A DNA stretch of 64,000 nt. Origin: Ruegeria profundi (GTDB lineage: Bacteria > Pseudomonadota > Alphaproteobacteria > Rhodobacterales > Rhodobacteraceae). This document shows, in pieces, positions 23,618 to 31,538 of this stretch (within the stretch, counting starts at the first letter, position 1; each line of letters opens with the position of its first letter). Under the pieces are notes generated by a model. The model had not been told where the DNA came from. It made no database searches and saw nothing but the letters and a program-made list of their open reading frames with translations. Made by a program: the position numbers and the translations under genes. The DNA lies in contig NZ_LQBP01000012.1 in the NCBI RefSeq assembly GCF_001507545.1, positions 1 through 64,000 of the forward strand, read 5' to 3'.

Positions 23618-25297
23618 ATGGATCGTGCGCATACCTGCCTGCCCCCCGAAACCGCACCGTTCCGCCGCGCGCCGTCGCAGGTCATGCGCCTCGACCGGAT
23701 GGGTTGCGCGCATCCCACCCGCCTGTCCTTTCTGCGCACCCTGCTGCGCCGGATCGAGCGCGAGGGCTGGGTCTTCGACCGCCCGGTGTGGGAAATCGAC
23801 GCGCTGGGCGTAGGCCGTGCCGTCTATCGCGCCAAGGGCCCCGAGCGGACCTATTGCCTTGTCGCTTTTGCCCATGACCTGCCAGACGAGATGCGCTCGG
23901 ACCGGGTCATCGCAACGGCCTGGGACGCGACCTTTGCCCTTTTCGACGGTGAACCGACCAAGGCCGATCTTGACCGCCTTCAGGCCAACGTTCCCCTTCA
24001 GGAAGCAGGCCGAATCTCTCCGCGCGAGCTTTCGCTCAGCCGCGCCAACCGCTCTGTCCGGCTTTTCGCCCATGTCATCGACCATCTGGCGCAGGGACAG
24101 CAGCCCGACATCGCCGAGGTCGAAAGCGTCGGCTACCTGATGCGCACCACTGCGGTCTACGGCTCGGGCAAATTCGGCGCTGCCGATCGGGCGGCCATTG
24201 CCGACCGCCCGGAACTCAACGCGCCGTTCCAGATCGAGATGCTCTCGGTCTGGCTGACCCGGCAGTTCACTGTCGACATCGCAGAACATCTCGCCGCGGT
24301 TCAAGGTGGCGCAAAAGCCGTGCGGTTGGACCCGGCCATCCGCAGAATGCTCGGCGTGGGGAATTCAACAGGCCTCGGCATGGCACCGTTCCTCGTGCGG
24401 CACCCGGTGTTGCTGAACAACTGGATGATGGCGCGTGAAGAGGCTTTGGCGCGGGTGCGGGCCCAGGAGTCTGTGACACCGCAGGTAGCAGATGAGCTGC
24501 GCACGGCGCTCTCGGCTGCGCAGGTCAATGCTGCAAAATGGACCTCAACCCATCCGCTGCAAGTCGCCAAGCTCGAGGCCCTTCGCAAGGACCTCGACCT
24601 GCTGGCTAACTGGCTTGGCGACTGGCCCGCACCAGACGCACTATACCCTTGGGACGCGCTCTGGCGCTGGGCCGAGGCCGAGCTATCACTCGAAGGGCAA
24701 GAGGCCTTGGTGGCGTTGATGCTGGAGCCGCACGGCGCGCTGATCGATGACCTTGCCGAACAGATGACGGCTGATGAATCCGCAACCTTCCGGCTCGATG
24801 GCGCTATGACGACCGGAGCCCTGACCTGCATACTGGCTGATCACTACGATTGGGCGCTGGATATCGATTTCGACGCCCCGGAAAATATCGCCCGGTTCTG
24901 GTATGTGTCGGAGGAAAAGCTGGAACCCCGGCTCGGCAACCGCTTCGCCGAGGATGGTGCCGCGCTAGAGCAACCACTTTGCATCGCCCGCCTGGCTAAT
25001 GAACTACACGCCGCCCTTGCTGACCGCCCCTATGACGAACCGCTCGCTGCCTTTCTACTGGCGCATCCCGATCATCGGTTCATGGCCCGCCGGGCGCAGA
25101 TCGCCGCCAATCACCCGTTTGGCGAAGTGCGCGATAACTTGATCGCTGAAGATATGCTGCCGATCGACCTGATGCGTTGCAAGCTGGCGTGCTTCGGTGC
25201 CAGCCGGTTTGATCCGAGATCCGACAAATGGGTTCGCATCAGCTTGTTCCAGGATATGCCCTATCCCTCAGATATCTGCCCGGGAGGCTGGACATGA
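23618..25297 (+). CDS. conserved-looking hypothetical protein, 559 residues
   Basis: I do not recognise this family. ATG 23618 has GAGGAGGA in front. The product is soluble, with no signal peptide or membrane segment, and is rich in helices, Ala, Leu, Asp and Arg. Noticeable stretches are MGCAHPTRLSFLRTLLRRI near residue 30, ISPRELSLSRANRSVRLFAH near 135 and HYDWALDIDFDAPENIARFW near 410. It overlaps the DUF3726 gene by ATGA, so the two products probably act together. Codon use and GC content match its neighbours. A catabolic enzyme or assembly factor specific to this operon is possible; no function is claimed. Confidence 0.75.
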   Translation: MDRAHTCLPPETAPFRRAPSQVMRLDRMGCAHPTRLSFLRTLLRRIEREGWVFDRPVWEIDALGVGRAVYRAKGPERTYCLVAFAHDLPDEMRSDRVIATAWDATFALFDGEPTKADLDRLQANVPLQEAGRISPRELSLSRANRSVRLFAHVIDHLAQGQQPDIAEVESVGYLMRTTAVYGSGKFGAADRAAIADRPELNAPFQIEMLSVWLTRQFTVDIAEHLAAVQGGAKAVRLDPAIRRMLGVGNSTGLGMAPFLVRHPVLLNNWMMAREEALARVRAQESVTPQVADELRTALSAAQVNAAKWTSTHPLQVAKLEALRKDLDLLANWLGDWPAPDALYPWDALWRWAEAELSLEGQEALVALMLEPHGALIDDLAEQMTADESATFRLDGAMTTGALTCILADHYDWALDIDFDAPENIARFWYVSEEKLEPRLGNRFAEDGAALEQPLCIARLANELHAALADRPYDEPLAAFLLAHPDHRFMARRAQIAANHPFGEVRDNLIAEDMLPIDLMRCKLACFGASRFDPRSDKWVRISLFQDMPYPSDICPGGWT

Positions 25298-26022
25298 CCG
25301 TTCTGCATGAAGACATCGAAGCCATGGACCCGACCCGCTCGGGCTCTCCAATGCCGACCGGCAAGAGTGCCAGCCTGTCTCTGAACGAGATCGAACAGCT
25401 TTGCCTTAAGGCCGCGCGCGGAGCGGGCATGAGCTGGGGACAGGCAGAAGAGGCTGGCTTTGCCGCAGCATGGCTGGCGCGGCAGGGGCTGGACGGTCCG
25501 GGCGCGCTTCTAGCGCAATTGCAGGCTGCGCAGGACCGCGCCTGGCGCGACATCTGCCCCGTAGTCGACGCTGGCGCATTCCGAGCGCCCGAGGGTGGCC
25601 TGCTGTGCCCGATCGCCTTGGGGTCGGCGCTGTGCGATTATGTGGCGTTGCCCGTGATGCAATGTGACAGCCTGCGGATCGGTCCGGTCACACAGCCAAT
25701 CCTGCTCTTGCCGTTCCTGTCCGACATGGCTCGGGCACGGCAACAGCCGGTTCGGATCGAATGGCCCGGCGGCGCGGTCGTGGCAAGCCCCGATGGCCGG
25801 GTAGCTGGCGATATCGGCGCACTGGCAACGGCCTTGCCGGTGGAGGCCGAGCTTCTGATCGGATCAGAGTTCGCAACGCGCCAGCCGGACTCGGATCCGA
25901 TGGCACCGATGGTGGTGGCCGCCGAAACTATTGGCGCGCTCAATACGCTTGCCATGCGTATCACCGTCCCTGCTTCTGATGTCTCGCGCGCCGGAGCAGG
26001 CGCGGCGGGCGACAACGATTGA
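25294..26022 (+). CDS. DUF3726 family protein
   Basis: 242 residues from ATG 25294, overlapping the upstream stop; a longer frame from 25228 would overlap more. The sequence LSLNEIEQLCLKAARGAGM and SWGQAEEAGFAAAWLARQGL at residues 25-65 is the conserved start of DUF3726, a family of unknown function found in amine- and betaine-linked operons of marine alphaproteobacteria as far as I recall. The rest is Ala/Gly rich with no membrane segment. Its role is unknown; context suggests the same pathway as the BCCT transporter. Confidence 0.72.
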   Translation: MTVLHEDIEAMDPTRSGSPMPTGKSASLSLNEIEQLCLKAARGAGMSWGQAEEAGFAAAWLARQGLDGPGALLAQLQAAQDRAWRDICPVVDAGAFRAPEGGLLCPIALGSALCDYVALPVMQCDSLRIGPVTQPILLLPFLSDMARARQQPVRIEWPGGAVVASPDGRVAGDIGALATALPVEAELLIGSEFATRQPDSDPMAPMVVAAETIGALNTLAMRITVPASDVSRAGAGAAGDND

Positions 26023-26040
26023 CACGTAAAGGAAGACCTC

Positions 26041-26394
26041 ATGAGCCTTAAACGACTGAACCCGGGCCCGCGTATGAGTCAGGCGGTGTGCATAGGCGAC
26101 ATCGCCTTTCTCGCCGGACAGGTGCCAAATGACCTGACCGGCGATATCAACGCGCAGACCCGCGAAGTGCTGGACAAGATCGACGCGGTGATGGCCGAGC
26201 TGGGCGGCAGCAAGGCCGACATCGCCTCGGTTCAGGTCTGGCTGTCCGACATGGCCGATTTCCAGGGTATGAACGCTGTGTGGGATGCCTGGGTCGATCC
26301 CGAACACCCGCCCGCCCGCGCCACTGGCGGCGTGCCGCTCGCCCGGCCTGGCATGCGCGTCGAAATGATTGTTACTGCCCGCGCCCCAACATAG
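26041..26394 (+). CDS. RidA/YjgF-family protein
   Basis: 117 residues; GGAAG lies eight bases before the ATG. It has the YjgF pattern CIGDIAFLAGQVPNDLTGDI, QTREVLDKIDAVMAELGG and PPARATGGVPLARPGMRVEM. Unlike the RidA-like protein at 12886 it retains an Arg at the position of the catalytic Arg of RidA, so deaminase activity on enamines or imines is possible. It ends operon B and follows the DUF3726 gene by 18 bases. No terminator is obvious before the transposase fragment. Confidence 0.88.
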   Translation: MSLKRLNPGPRMSQAVCIGDIAFLAGQVPNDLTGDINAQTREVLDKIDAVMAELGGSKADIASVQVWLSDMADFQGMNAVWDAWVDPEHPPARATGGVPLARPGMRVEMIVTARAPT

Positions 26395-26399
26395 TTCAC

Positions 26400-26660
26400 T
26401 TTCGGACCGCTGACATTGCTTGCATAGAGGCCTTCAACAGCAAACTCCGATCCGAATGCCTGAACGCGTATTGGGTCATGGAGCTTGAAGATACGGTTAA
26501 AAAGCTGGAAGTTTGGAGAAGACACTACAACGAGGACCGACCCCACAGCGCGATCGGATACAAGATGGCTGGAGGTCTTAAACAACGCCGAACCTCGATT
26601 GACCCAAATTATCTGACAAAGGACAACTTCATTTGGCGGGCAAAAATACCGGTAAAGTAA
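26400..26660 (+). pseudogene. IS3-family transposase (orfB) 3' fragment
   Basis: About 86 codons read as the C-terminal end of an IS3-type DDE transposase: CIEAFNSKLRSECLNAYW followed by a WRRHYNEDRPHSAIGYK stretch. The catalytic core and orfA are missing and the fragment starts six bases after the RidA stop. No terminal inverted repeat was found. It marks the boundary between GC-rich region B and AT-richer region C and suggests that an insertion element took part in joining them. Confidence 0.8.
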
Positions 26661-26702
26661 ACGTTTTCAAAAACTAACCTTGCAAACTGGGTGACTAGGG
26701 CG

Positions 26703-28292
26703 ATGAGTAAACCGCAACCGAAGCGCGCAAACAGCCAATCCGGGCATATTGTCGACTTCAGTCCGTTGGCTCGTCGGTGCGCGAAGGCCAGGGTTTGGAG
26801 CTTGAACCGACAGAACCCTTGTGTTGTTCAGTCGAGCCTTTTGACCCGGCTTGTGCGCCGCGCGTCTGTCACGAATTTCGGGCAAGCCCATGGCTTCGAC
26901 CAAATCGCCAAGCTCAGAGACTACCAGCAGCGAGTGCCTATCCGTCACTACACCGAGTTCTGGCAGGAGTGGTGGCAGGAAAAATACCCCGATCTCATCA
27001 ACCGAACTTGGCCGGGGCGAATTCCGTATTTCGCAATGACCTCCGGGACAACAACGGGCCGCTCTAAATACATTCCCTATACGTCCGAGATGCGGCGTTC
27101 CGCAGCGCAAGGATTTCTAGATTTATTGTGTTTTCACTTCGTAAACAGGCCAGACAGCCGACTACTGGGTGGTGCTGCTCTGGGATTGACCGGCCCGACT
27201 GACTTACAGCGTGCTGCTTCAGGTGTCGATGTTGGTTCGGTCAGCGCGATCACGGCAGGTGCTTTGCCGAATTGGTTTGAGGGTCGTGTGTTGCCGCCCC
27301 CCGATATTGCTGGGATTGAAGACTGGGAGGAAAAGATCCGCCGTCTTGCTCCGTTGTCTCTGCGGAAAGATGTGCGTTTCTTGGGTGGTTCACCAAACTG
27401 GTTACTGATCTTCTTGGACGAATTGGCCCAAGCGGGGGACACTTCAGGTGTAAAACTGGTCGATTGGTACCCAAACCTGGAGCTCATCGTTCATGGAGGT
27501 GTAAACTTCGCCCCTTACCGGCAGCGGTTTTTAAGATTGATGCAGGGAGGTCATGCAGAAACACGAGAGATGTACTCTGCAAGTGAGGGTGTATTTGCTT
27601 ATGCCGACAAAGGCGACGGGGAGGGGATGCGCCTGCATTTGAACGGGAATGTGTTTTTCGAGTTTATTCCTGCGGAACAGATCCATTCCAAAAGCCCCGA
27701 TCGGCACTGGGTTGGTAATATTGAAACCGGAGTCGATTACGCCTTGGCAATTTCAACGGCCGCTGGGCTATGGTCATATATTGTGGGGGACATCGTACGC
27801 TTCGTGGATATCTCGCCACCACGCTTGTTGGTGGTCGGGCGAGTGGAAAACGGGTTGTCCGTCTTCGGTGAACATCTGATTGAGGCCGAGATCGCGGACG
27901 CAGTAGCTGCCGCTGCATCGAACACAGGACTCTCCGTTATCGACTATAGCGTTGGTACCGTCTGCCAAGATCAACGCAATCGCCACCTCTATCTCATCGA
28001 AGTTGAAAGAAAACCTCAGCCGAATGCCGCAGAATCGTTCGCGGCAATAGTCGACAAAGTTTTGTGCGCGCAAAATGATGACTATTCAGAATTGCGTACA
28101 GGAGGTCTCGCTCTGTCTGCACCAGAGGTGAATTTCGTTGCCAAGGGAGGGTTCCTCAGATGGATGAAATCTCGCCGCGGTTTGGGCGGCCAGTATAAGG
28201 TTCCCAGGCTCGTGACGGACGCCAGTTTGTTCGATGACATGCGCAAGGCTATTTTGAGCCAGGCAACCGAAGGTCAAAGTCATGACGGTTGA
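26703..28292 (+). CDS. GH3-family acyl-adenylating enzyme
   Basis: About 529 residues; I favour ATG 26703 over GTG 26691. It matches the GH3 auxin-responsive family, which belongs to the acyl-adenylate superfamily and joins acids to amino acids. Visible are the ATP loop TSGTTTGRSKYIP near residue 120, YSASEGVFAYA near 280, and WSYIVGDIVRF near 365. Bacterial GH3 proteins are poorly studied. The gene overlaps the next one by 11 bases, so they should be co-translated. With an oxoamine synthase and acyl ligase nearby, acyl transfer to an amino compound is a reasonable hypothesis. Base composition is lower in GC than region B. Confidence 0.85.
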   Translation: MSKPQPKRANSQSGHIVDFSPLARRCAKARVWSLNRQNPCVVQSSLLTRLVRRASVTNFGQAHGFDQIAKLRDYQQRVPIRHYTEFWQEWWQEKYPDLINRTWPGRIPYFAMTSGTTTGRSKYIPYTSEMRRSAAQGFLDLLCFHFVNRPDSRLLGGAALGLTGPTDLQRAASGVDVGSVSAITAGALPNWFEGRVLPPPDIAGIEDWEEKIRRLAPLSLRKDVRFLGGSPNWLLIFLDELAQAGDTSGVKLVDWYPNLELIVHGGVNFAPYRQRFLRLMQGGHAETREMYSASEGVFAYADKGDGEGMRLHLNGNVFFEFIPAEQIHSKSPDRHWVGNIETGVDYALAISTAAGLWSYIVGDIVRFVDISPPRLLVVGRVENGLSVFGEHLIEAEIADAVAAAASNTGLSVIDYSVGTVCQDQRNRHLYLIEVERKPQPNAAESFAAIVDKVLCAQNDDYSELRTGGLALSAPEVNFVAKGGFLRWMKSRRGLGGQYKVPRLVTDASLFDDMRKAILSQATEGQSHDG

Positions 28293-29340
28293 GGTGATTT
28301 GGCAAGACCCCAGTTCACGCCGAATGATCACGCGATCGGACGAACCTTCAGCGGCAACCGTTGAGTTGCTTGCTCAAACAGTCTGGGGAAGCCGGTCCAC
28401 GAAATACCGCATTATTGATATCGCCAAAACGTTGGCTCGGTTGCGTGACCCAAGTTATTTTGTTTTGTCAGATGCCGGGCAGGAGCTTTGCGTATTCGTT
28501 CTGGATAAGTGTTTGAAACTGTTGATGGGGAAAAGGTGCCATGGCTTCCACTTCGTAATGGCCTCGACTAGGCCTGATCGACAGCACGAGGGACTTGCAG
28601 GACAGCTGATTGAGCATGTCCGGAACTATTGCACCTCGACCGTCGGGTCACCGGGGTTCGGATTTGCCTATGTCGAAGAAACAACTGAATACTCGCTGCA
28701 CCTATCGGATCAGATTGGTCACACAGTTGAGGCAAACATTGCTCTGGCGCTCTTTACTCGGGTTTCTCCGCGTAATGATCCCAATGTGGGCTTGGTCCTG
28801 CCCGGGGAAGCGGAACAGGTTTTGGCTGACTTGGAGCAGACATACGAAGGCCACGAATTGACCGATTTCCGCTCATCATTCAAACCGGACGAGTGTTTCG
28901 TCGCTCGAGAAGGAGCGACAATAGTAGCGCTTGCTCAGGCAGAACTGTTGCGGTGGTCGATCATCTCGATACCCGGAATCCGGGGAGCTTTTTTACTGAG
29001 GGTTCTTCCTTTTTTGCCGGGACTAAATGGCGTTTTGAACTTACGGGACCTGAGGGTGGTCAGATTGGGGAATTTGGTTGTGAAAGAGGGACAGGAAGCA
29101 GCGTTCTTTAAGCTGTTGGAAGCCTGTTTGTATCACTACCAAGCCAAAATTGGCCTCATAATGCTTGATGAACGAAGCAGCGTATTACGCCGCATTCGAG
29201 AAAGTGGAAAAATGGGACTGCTATCTCATGCCATGTCAGGGTCCGCCAAACTGAGGATCGACGTTGTGGGAATGGGCGAGGATATGATCGCGAAGTTGCG
29301 AAACGGACCTGTAATGGTGAGTGCTGGTGACGTCTTCTGA
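28282..29340 (+). CDS. GNAT-like N-acyltransferase-like protein
   Basis: 352 residues, no membrane segment apart from a hydrophobic stretch near residues 232-252. The region 90-120 (MASTRPDRQHEGLAGQLIEH) resembles the acyl-CoA-binding motif A (R/Q-x-x-G-x-G/A) of GNAT enzymes. The protein is longer than a single GNAT domain, so a second, degenerate domain may lie in the C-terminal half. It overlaps the GH3 gene and is convergent with the SDR gene. An N-acyltransferase role in lipid or acyl-amino-acid synthesis is inferred; bacterial ceramide synthases belong to this superfamily, but I cannot show closer kinship. Confidence 0.6.
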   Translation: MTVEVIWQDPSSRRMITRSDEPSAATVELLAQTVWGSRSTKYRIIDIAKTLARLRDPSYFVLSDAGQELCVFVLDKCLKLLMGKRCHGFHFVMASTRPDRQHEGLAGQLIEHVRNYCTSTVGSPGFGFAYVEETTEYSLHLSDQIGHTVEANIALALFTRVSPRNDPNVGLVLPGEAEQVLADLEQTYEGHELTDFRSSFKPDECFVAREGATIVALAQAELLRWSIISIPGIRGAFLLRVLPFLPGLNGVLNLRDLRVVRLGNLVVKEGQEAAFFKLLEACLYHYQAKIGLIMLDERSSVLRRIRESGKMGLLSHAMSGSAKLRIDVVGMGEDMIAKLRNGPVMVSAGDVF

Positions 29341-29344
29341 TCGG

Positions 29345-30133
29345 TCACTCGCCAACTATCTTGCGCCCCAGAGCACCGGGTATGACCTTGAAGAACAACG
29401 CCACTGCCTTGTTGAACAGGCCCGGAATACAGATTGGTTGGTTTTTTTCCACGGCGCGTATAGCGGCGGCCGCAACATCATTCGGTTCGCTCCACATCCA
29501 CTTCGGGATTGCGACAGACTCCACAGTCCCACCCGCCGCGGCTTGAAACCCAGTATGTGTGAACCCCGGGCAAACGGCGGTGACGTGTACGCTACTCGCT
29601 TTCAATTCCGCCCGCAACGCGATTGAAAACCGAGCGAGGTACGATTTTAAAGGGTAGTACAGAGTTCCTCCTGCGTGAGGTGGGACAAAAGCCGCCAGTG
29701 AGGATACGTTTATGATCCAACCCGACCTTCTTTCCTGCATTGTCGGAGCAAAAAGATAGCACAGCCGAACCGGGGCCGCGCCCATAACTTCGATGGCCTC
29801 ACGATGCCTGTCCCATTCCACTTCGCACAGAGTTCCGGGAACCCCGAATCCGGCATTGTTCACGAGGATATCCACGTGGATGTGTTGCCCCGTCAGGTAA
29901 TCGAACAGGCGTCGAGGCGTCTCAGGTATGGCAAGGTCTCCGGTCCAAACTACTACGTCTATGCCATGTTGTGATCGCAGCCGTGACGCCAACTTTTGTA
30001 AGGGATCAATACGACGTGCGACGATGACTAAATTGACGCCTTTGGATGCGTATTCTTCCGCAAAAGCCTGTCCGATACCCGAGGACGCCCCCGTGATGAG
30101 CGCGGTTCTGTTGTTTAGGGTTTCCAACGTCAC
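29345..30133 (-). CDS. short-chain dehydrogenase/reductase
   Basis: 262 residues. The NAD(P) motif TGASSGIGQAF is at residues 14-24, NNAGFG near 91, catalytic Ser in INVSSLAAF and the YxxxK pair in YYPLK near 160. A C-terminal hydrophobic segment (FNKAVALFFKVIPGALG) could touch the membrane, as in 3-ketosphinganine-reductase-like members. It lies six bases downstream of the oxoamine synthase, on the same strand, so reduction of the ketone made by that enzyme is the natural guess. Confidence 0.87.
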   Translation of the reverse strand: MTLETLNNRTALITGASSGIGQAFAEEYASKGVNLVIVARRIDPLQKLASRLRSQHGIDVVVWTGDLAIPETPRRLFDYLTGQHIHVDILVNNAGFGVPGTLCEVEWDRHREAIEVMGAAPVRLCYLFAPTMQERRSGWIINVSSLAAFVPPHAGGTLYYPLKSYLARFSIALRAELKASSVHVTAVCPGFTHTGFQAAAGGTVESVAIPKWMWSEPNDVAAAAIRAVEKNQPICIPGLFNKAVALFFKVIPGALGRKIVGE

Positions 30134-30139
30134 GCGCTC

Positions 30140-31405
30140 CTAAAGGTTCAGGGTCTCACGCATTTCGGCAAGGCAGCCCAGCAGGAAGTCGATCTGTTCA
30201 CGTTCGTGTTGGCATGTCATCACGAACCTGATGCGAGCTTGGCCGAGTGCAACAGCGGGGTAACGAGCATGCGGTGCAATGATACCGCGATGTCTTAGCA
30301 AGCGGGTAACCTCTGCCGCTTTTAGTTCATCGCCAATCAAGGTCGGGACAATGTGTGCTTCGCTGCCAAGCGTTCTATACCCTCGCGATTCCACTTCACG
30401 CCTAAAGTAGAATGCGTTCTCAAGCGCTTTTTCGCGTCGCCAGGGCTCGCGTTCAGCAATGTCGATAGCTTCAGTAACCCCGGCTGCGATGGCGGGTGGC
30501 AATGGCGCCGAAAATATATAGGTGCGTGCGGAAATACGTAAAAAGTCGATAACTTCCTTATCTCCAGCAACATATCCACCAACGCCTCCGAAGGCCTTTG
30601 TAAATGTGCCCATTTGCAAGTCGACGTCGGTGGAAGCGACCCCGTGGTGTTCAAGGCTGCCCCGTCCGTTTGCCCCGAGCATGCCGACCCCGTGCGCATC
30701 ATCGATCATCAGCATGGCGTCGTGTTCGCGTGCCAAATCGGCAATCGCCGGGATCGGTGCGATGTCTCCATCCATGCTGAACACGCCGTCGCTTACGATA
30801 AGCTTGGATGGCATTTTCGACATGCCAAGAGCCTCAGCGAGGCGTTTTATATTTTTATGGGGGAACTTGCTGATCTTAGCTTTTGCAAGGCGTACACCAT
30901 CTACGACGCTTGCGTGGTTCAGTTCTTCACTGAAAACTTCCCAACCAGCGGTATCATCCTCTCCTATCTTATCTACGCTAGAATTGCCAAGGTGGGTCTC
31001 AGCCAACGACTGAAGAAAGTCTACCTTCATAAGCGCTGGGATCACCCCAACGTTGGCCATGTACCCTGCTGCAAAACAGATAGCGTCTTCTTGGCCGACA
31101 AATTCGGCGATACGCTGCTCAAGCGCTCTGTGAACATCGATGTTCGCCGCCATCTGTCGTGATCCGCCGGAACCAAGCCCATAGCGTTCGAGCGCTTTCT
31201 GGGCTGTTGCTTTGACTTCTGAATGGTTGGATAGGCCAAGCAGGTTGTTGGAGCAAAATAACAGATGATCGCGACCGTCGACCCATATTACAGGCTCAGT
31301 CGTCGCACTGTTTACGATGGGATTGTTCGGGTAAAGTCCCGAATTTTGCACGAGTTCTGTCAAAGACTTTATTCGCGCAGCGGGTGAAGAAGCAGTTCCT
31401 GCCAT
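30140..31405 (-). CDS. alpha-oxoamine synthase (PLP, serine-palmitoyltransferase/KBL/AONS family)
   Basis: 421 residues from ATG 31405; the frame extends to 31450 but GAAAGG lies suitably before 31405. PLP-binding Lys is in TFTKAFGGVGGYVAGD, the cofactor-stacking and Asp/His motifs in MLMIDDAHGVGMLGANGRG, and GSGGSRQMAAN near residue 95 is typical. The family condenses an amino acid with an acyl thioester, losing CO2, to give a 2-amino-3-ketone, as in sphingoid bases, sulfonolipids, biotin precursors or CAI-1 signals. With the adjacent SDR and the divergent acyl ligase, a long-chain amino-alcohol product is likely. It is not part of a bio operon. Confidence 0.88.
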   Translation of the reverse strand: MAGTASSPAARIKSLTELVQNSGLYPNNPIVNSATTEPVIWVDGRDHLLFCSNNLLGLSNHSEVKATAQKALERYGLGSGGSRQMAANIDVHRALEQRIAEFVGQEDAICFAAGYMANVGVIPALMKVDFLQSLAETHLGNSSVDKIGEDDTAGWEVFSEELNHASVVDGVRLAKAKISKFPHKNIKRLAEALGMSKMPSKLIVSDGVFSMDGDIAPIPAIADLAREHDAMLMIDDAHGVGMLGANGRGSLEHHGVASTDVDLQMGTFTKAFGGVGGYVAGDKEVIDFLRISARTYIFSAPLPPAIAAGVTEAIDIAEREPWRREKALENAFYFRREVESRGYRTLGSEAHIVPTLIGDELKAAEVTRLLRHRGIIAPHARYPAVALGQARIRFVMTCQHEREQIDFLLGCLAEMRETLNL

Positions 31406-31538
31406 TAGTCGAACCTTTCTTTCCAAGCCTCGAATTTTCGAGCAATTCAAGACCCACTTCGAAAGGTTAACCCCCTCAACGTTGAATGAAATTGATTTGA
31501 ATCATGGAGGTTTTGAACACCAACTGGGAAGATCGGCC

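Noticed and set aside
23030..24304. 424-codon minus-strand frame
   Set aside because: High GC content makes long antisense frames; it overlaps two coupled plus-strand genes and resembles no family.
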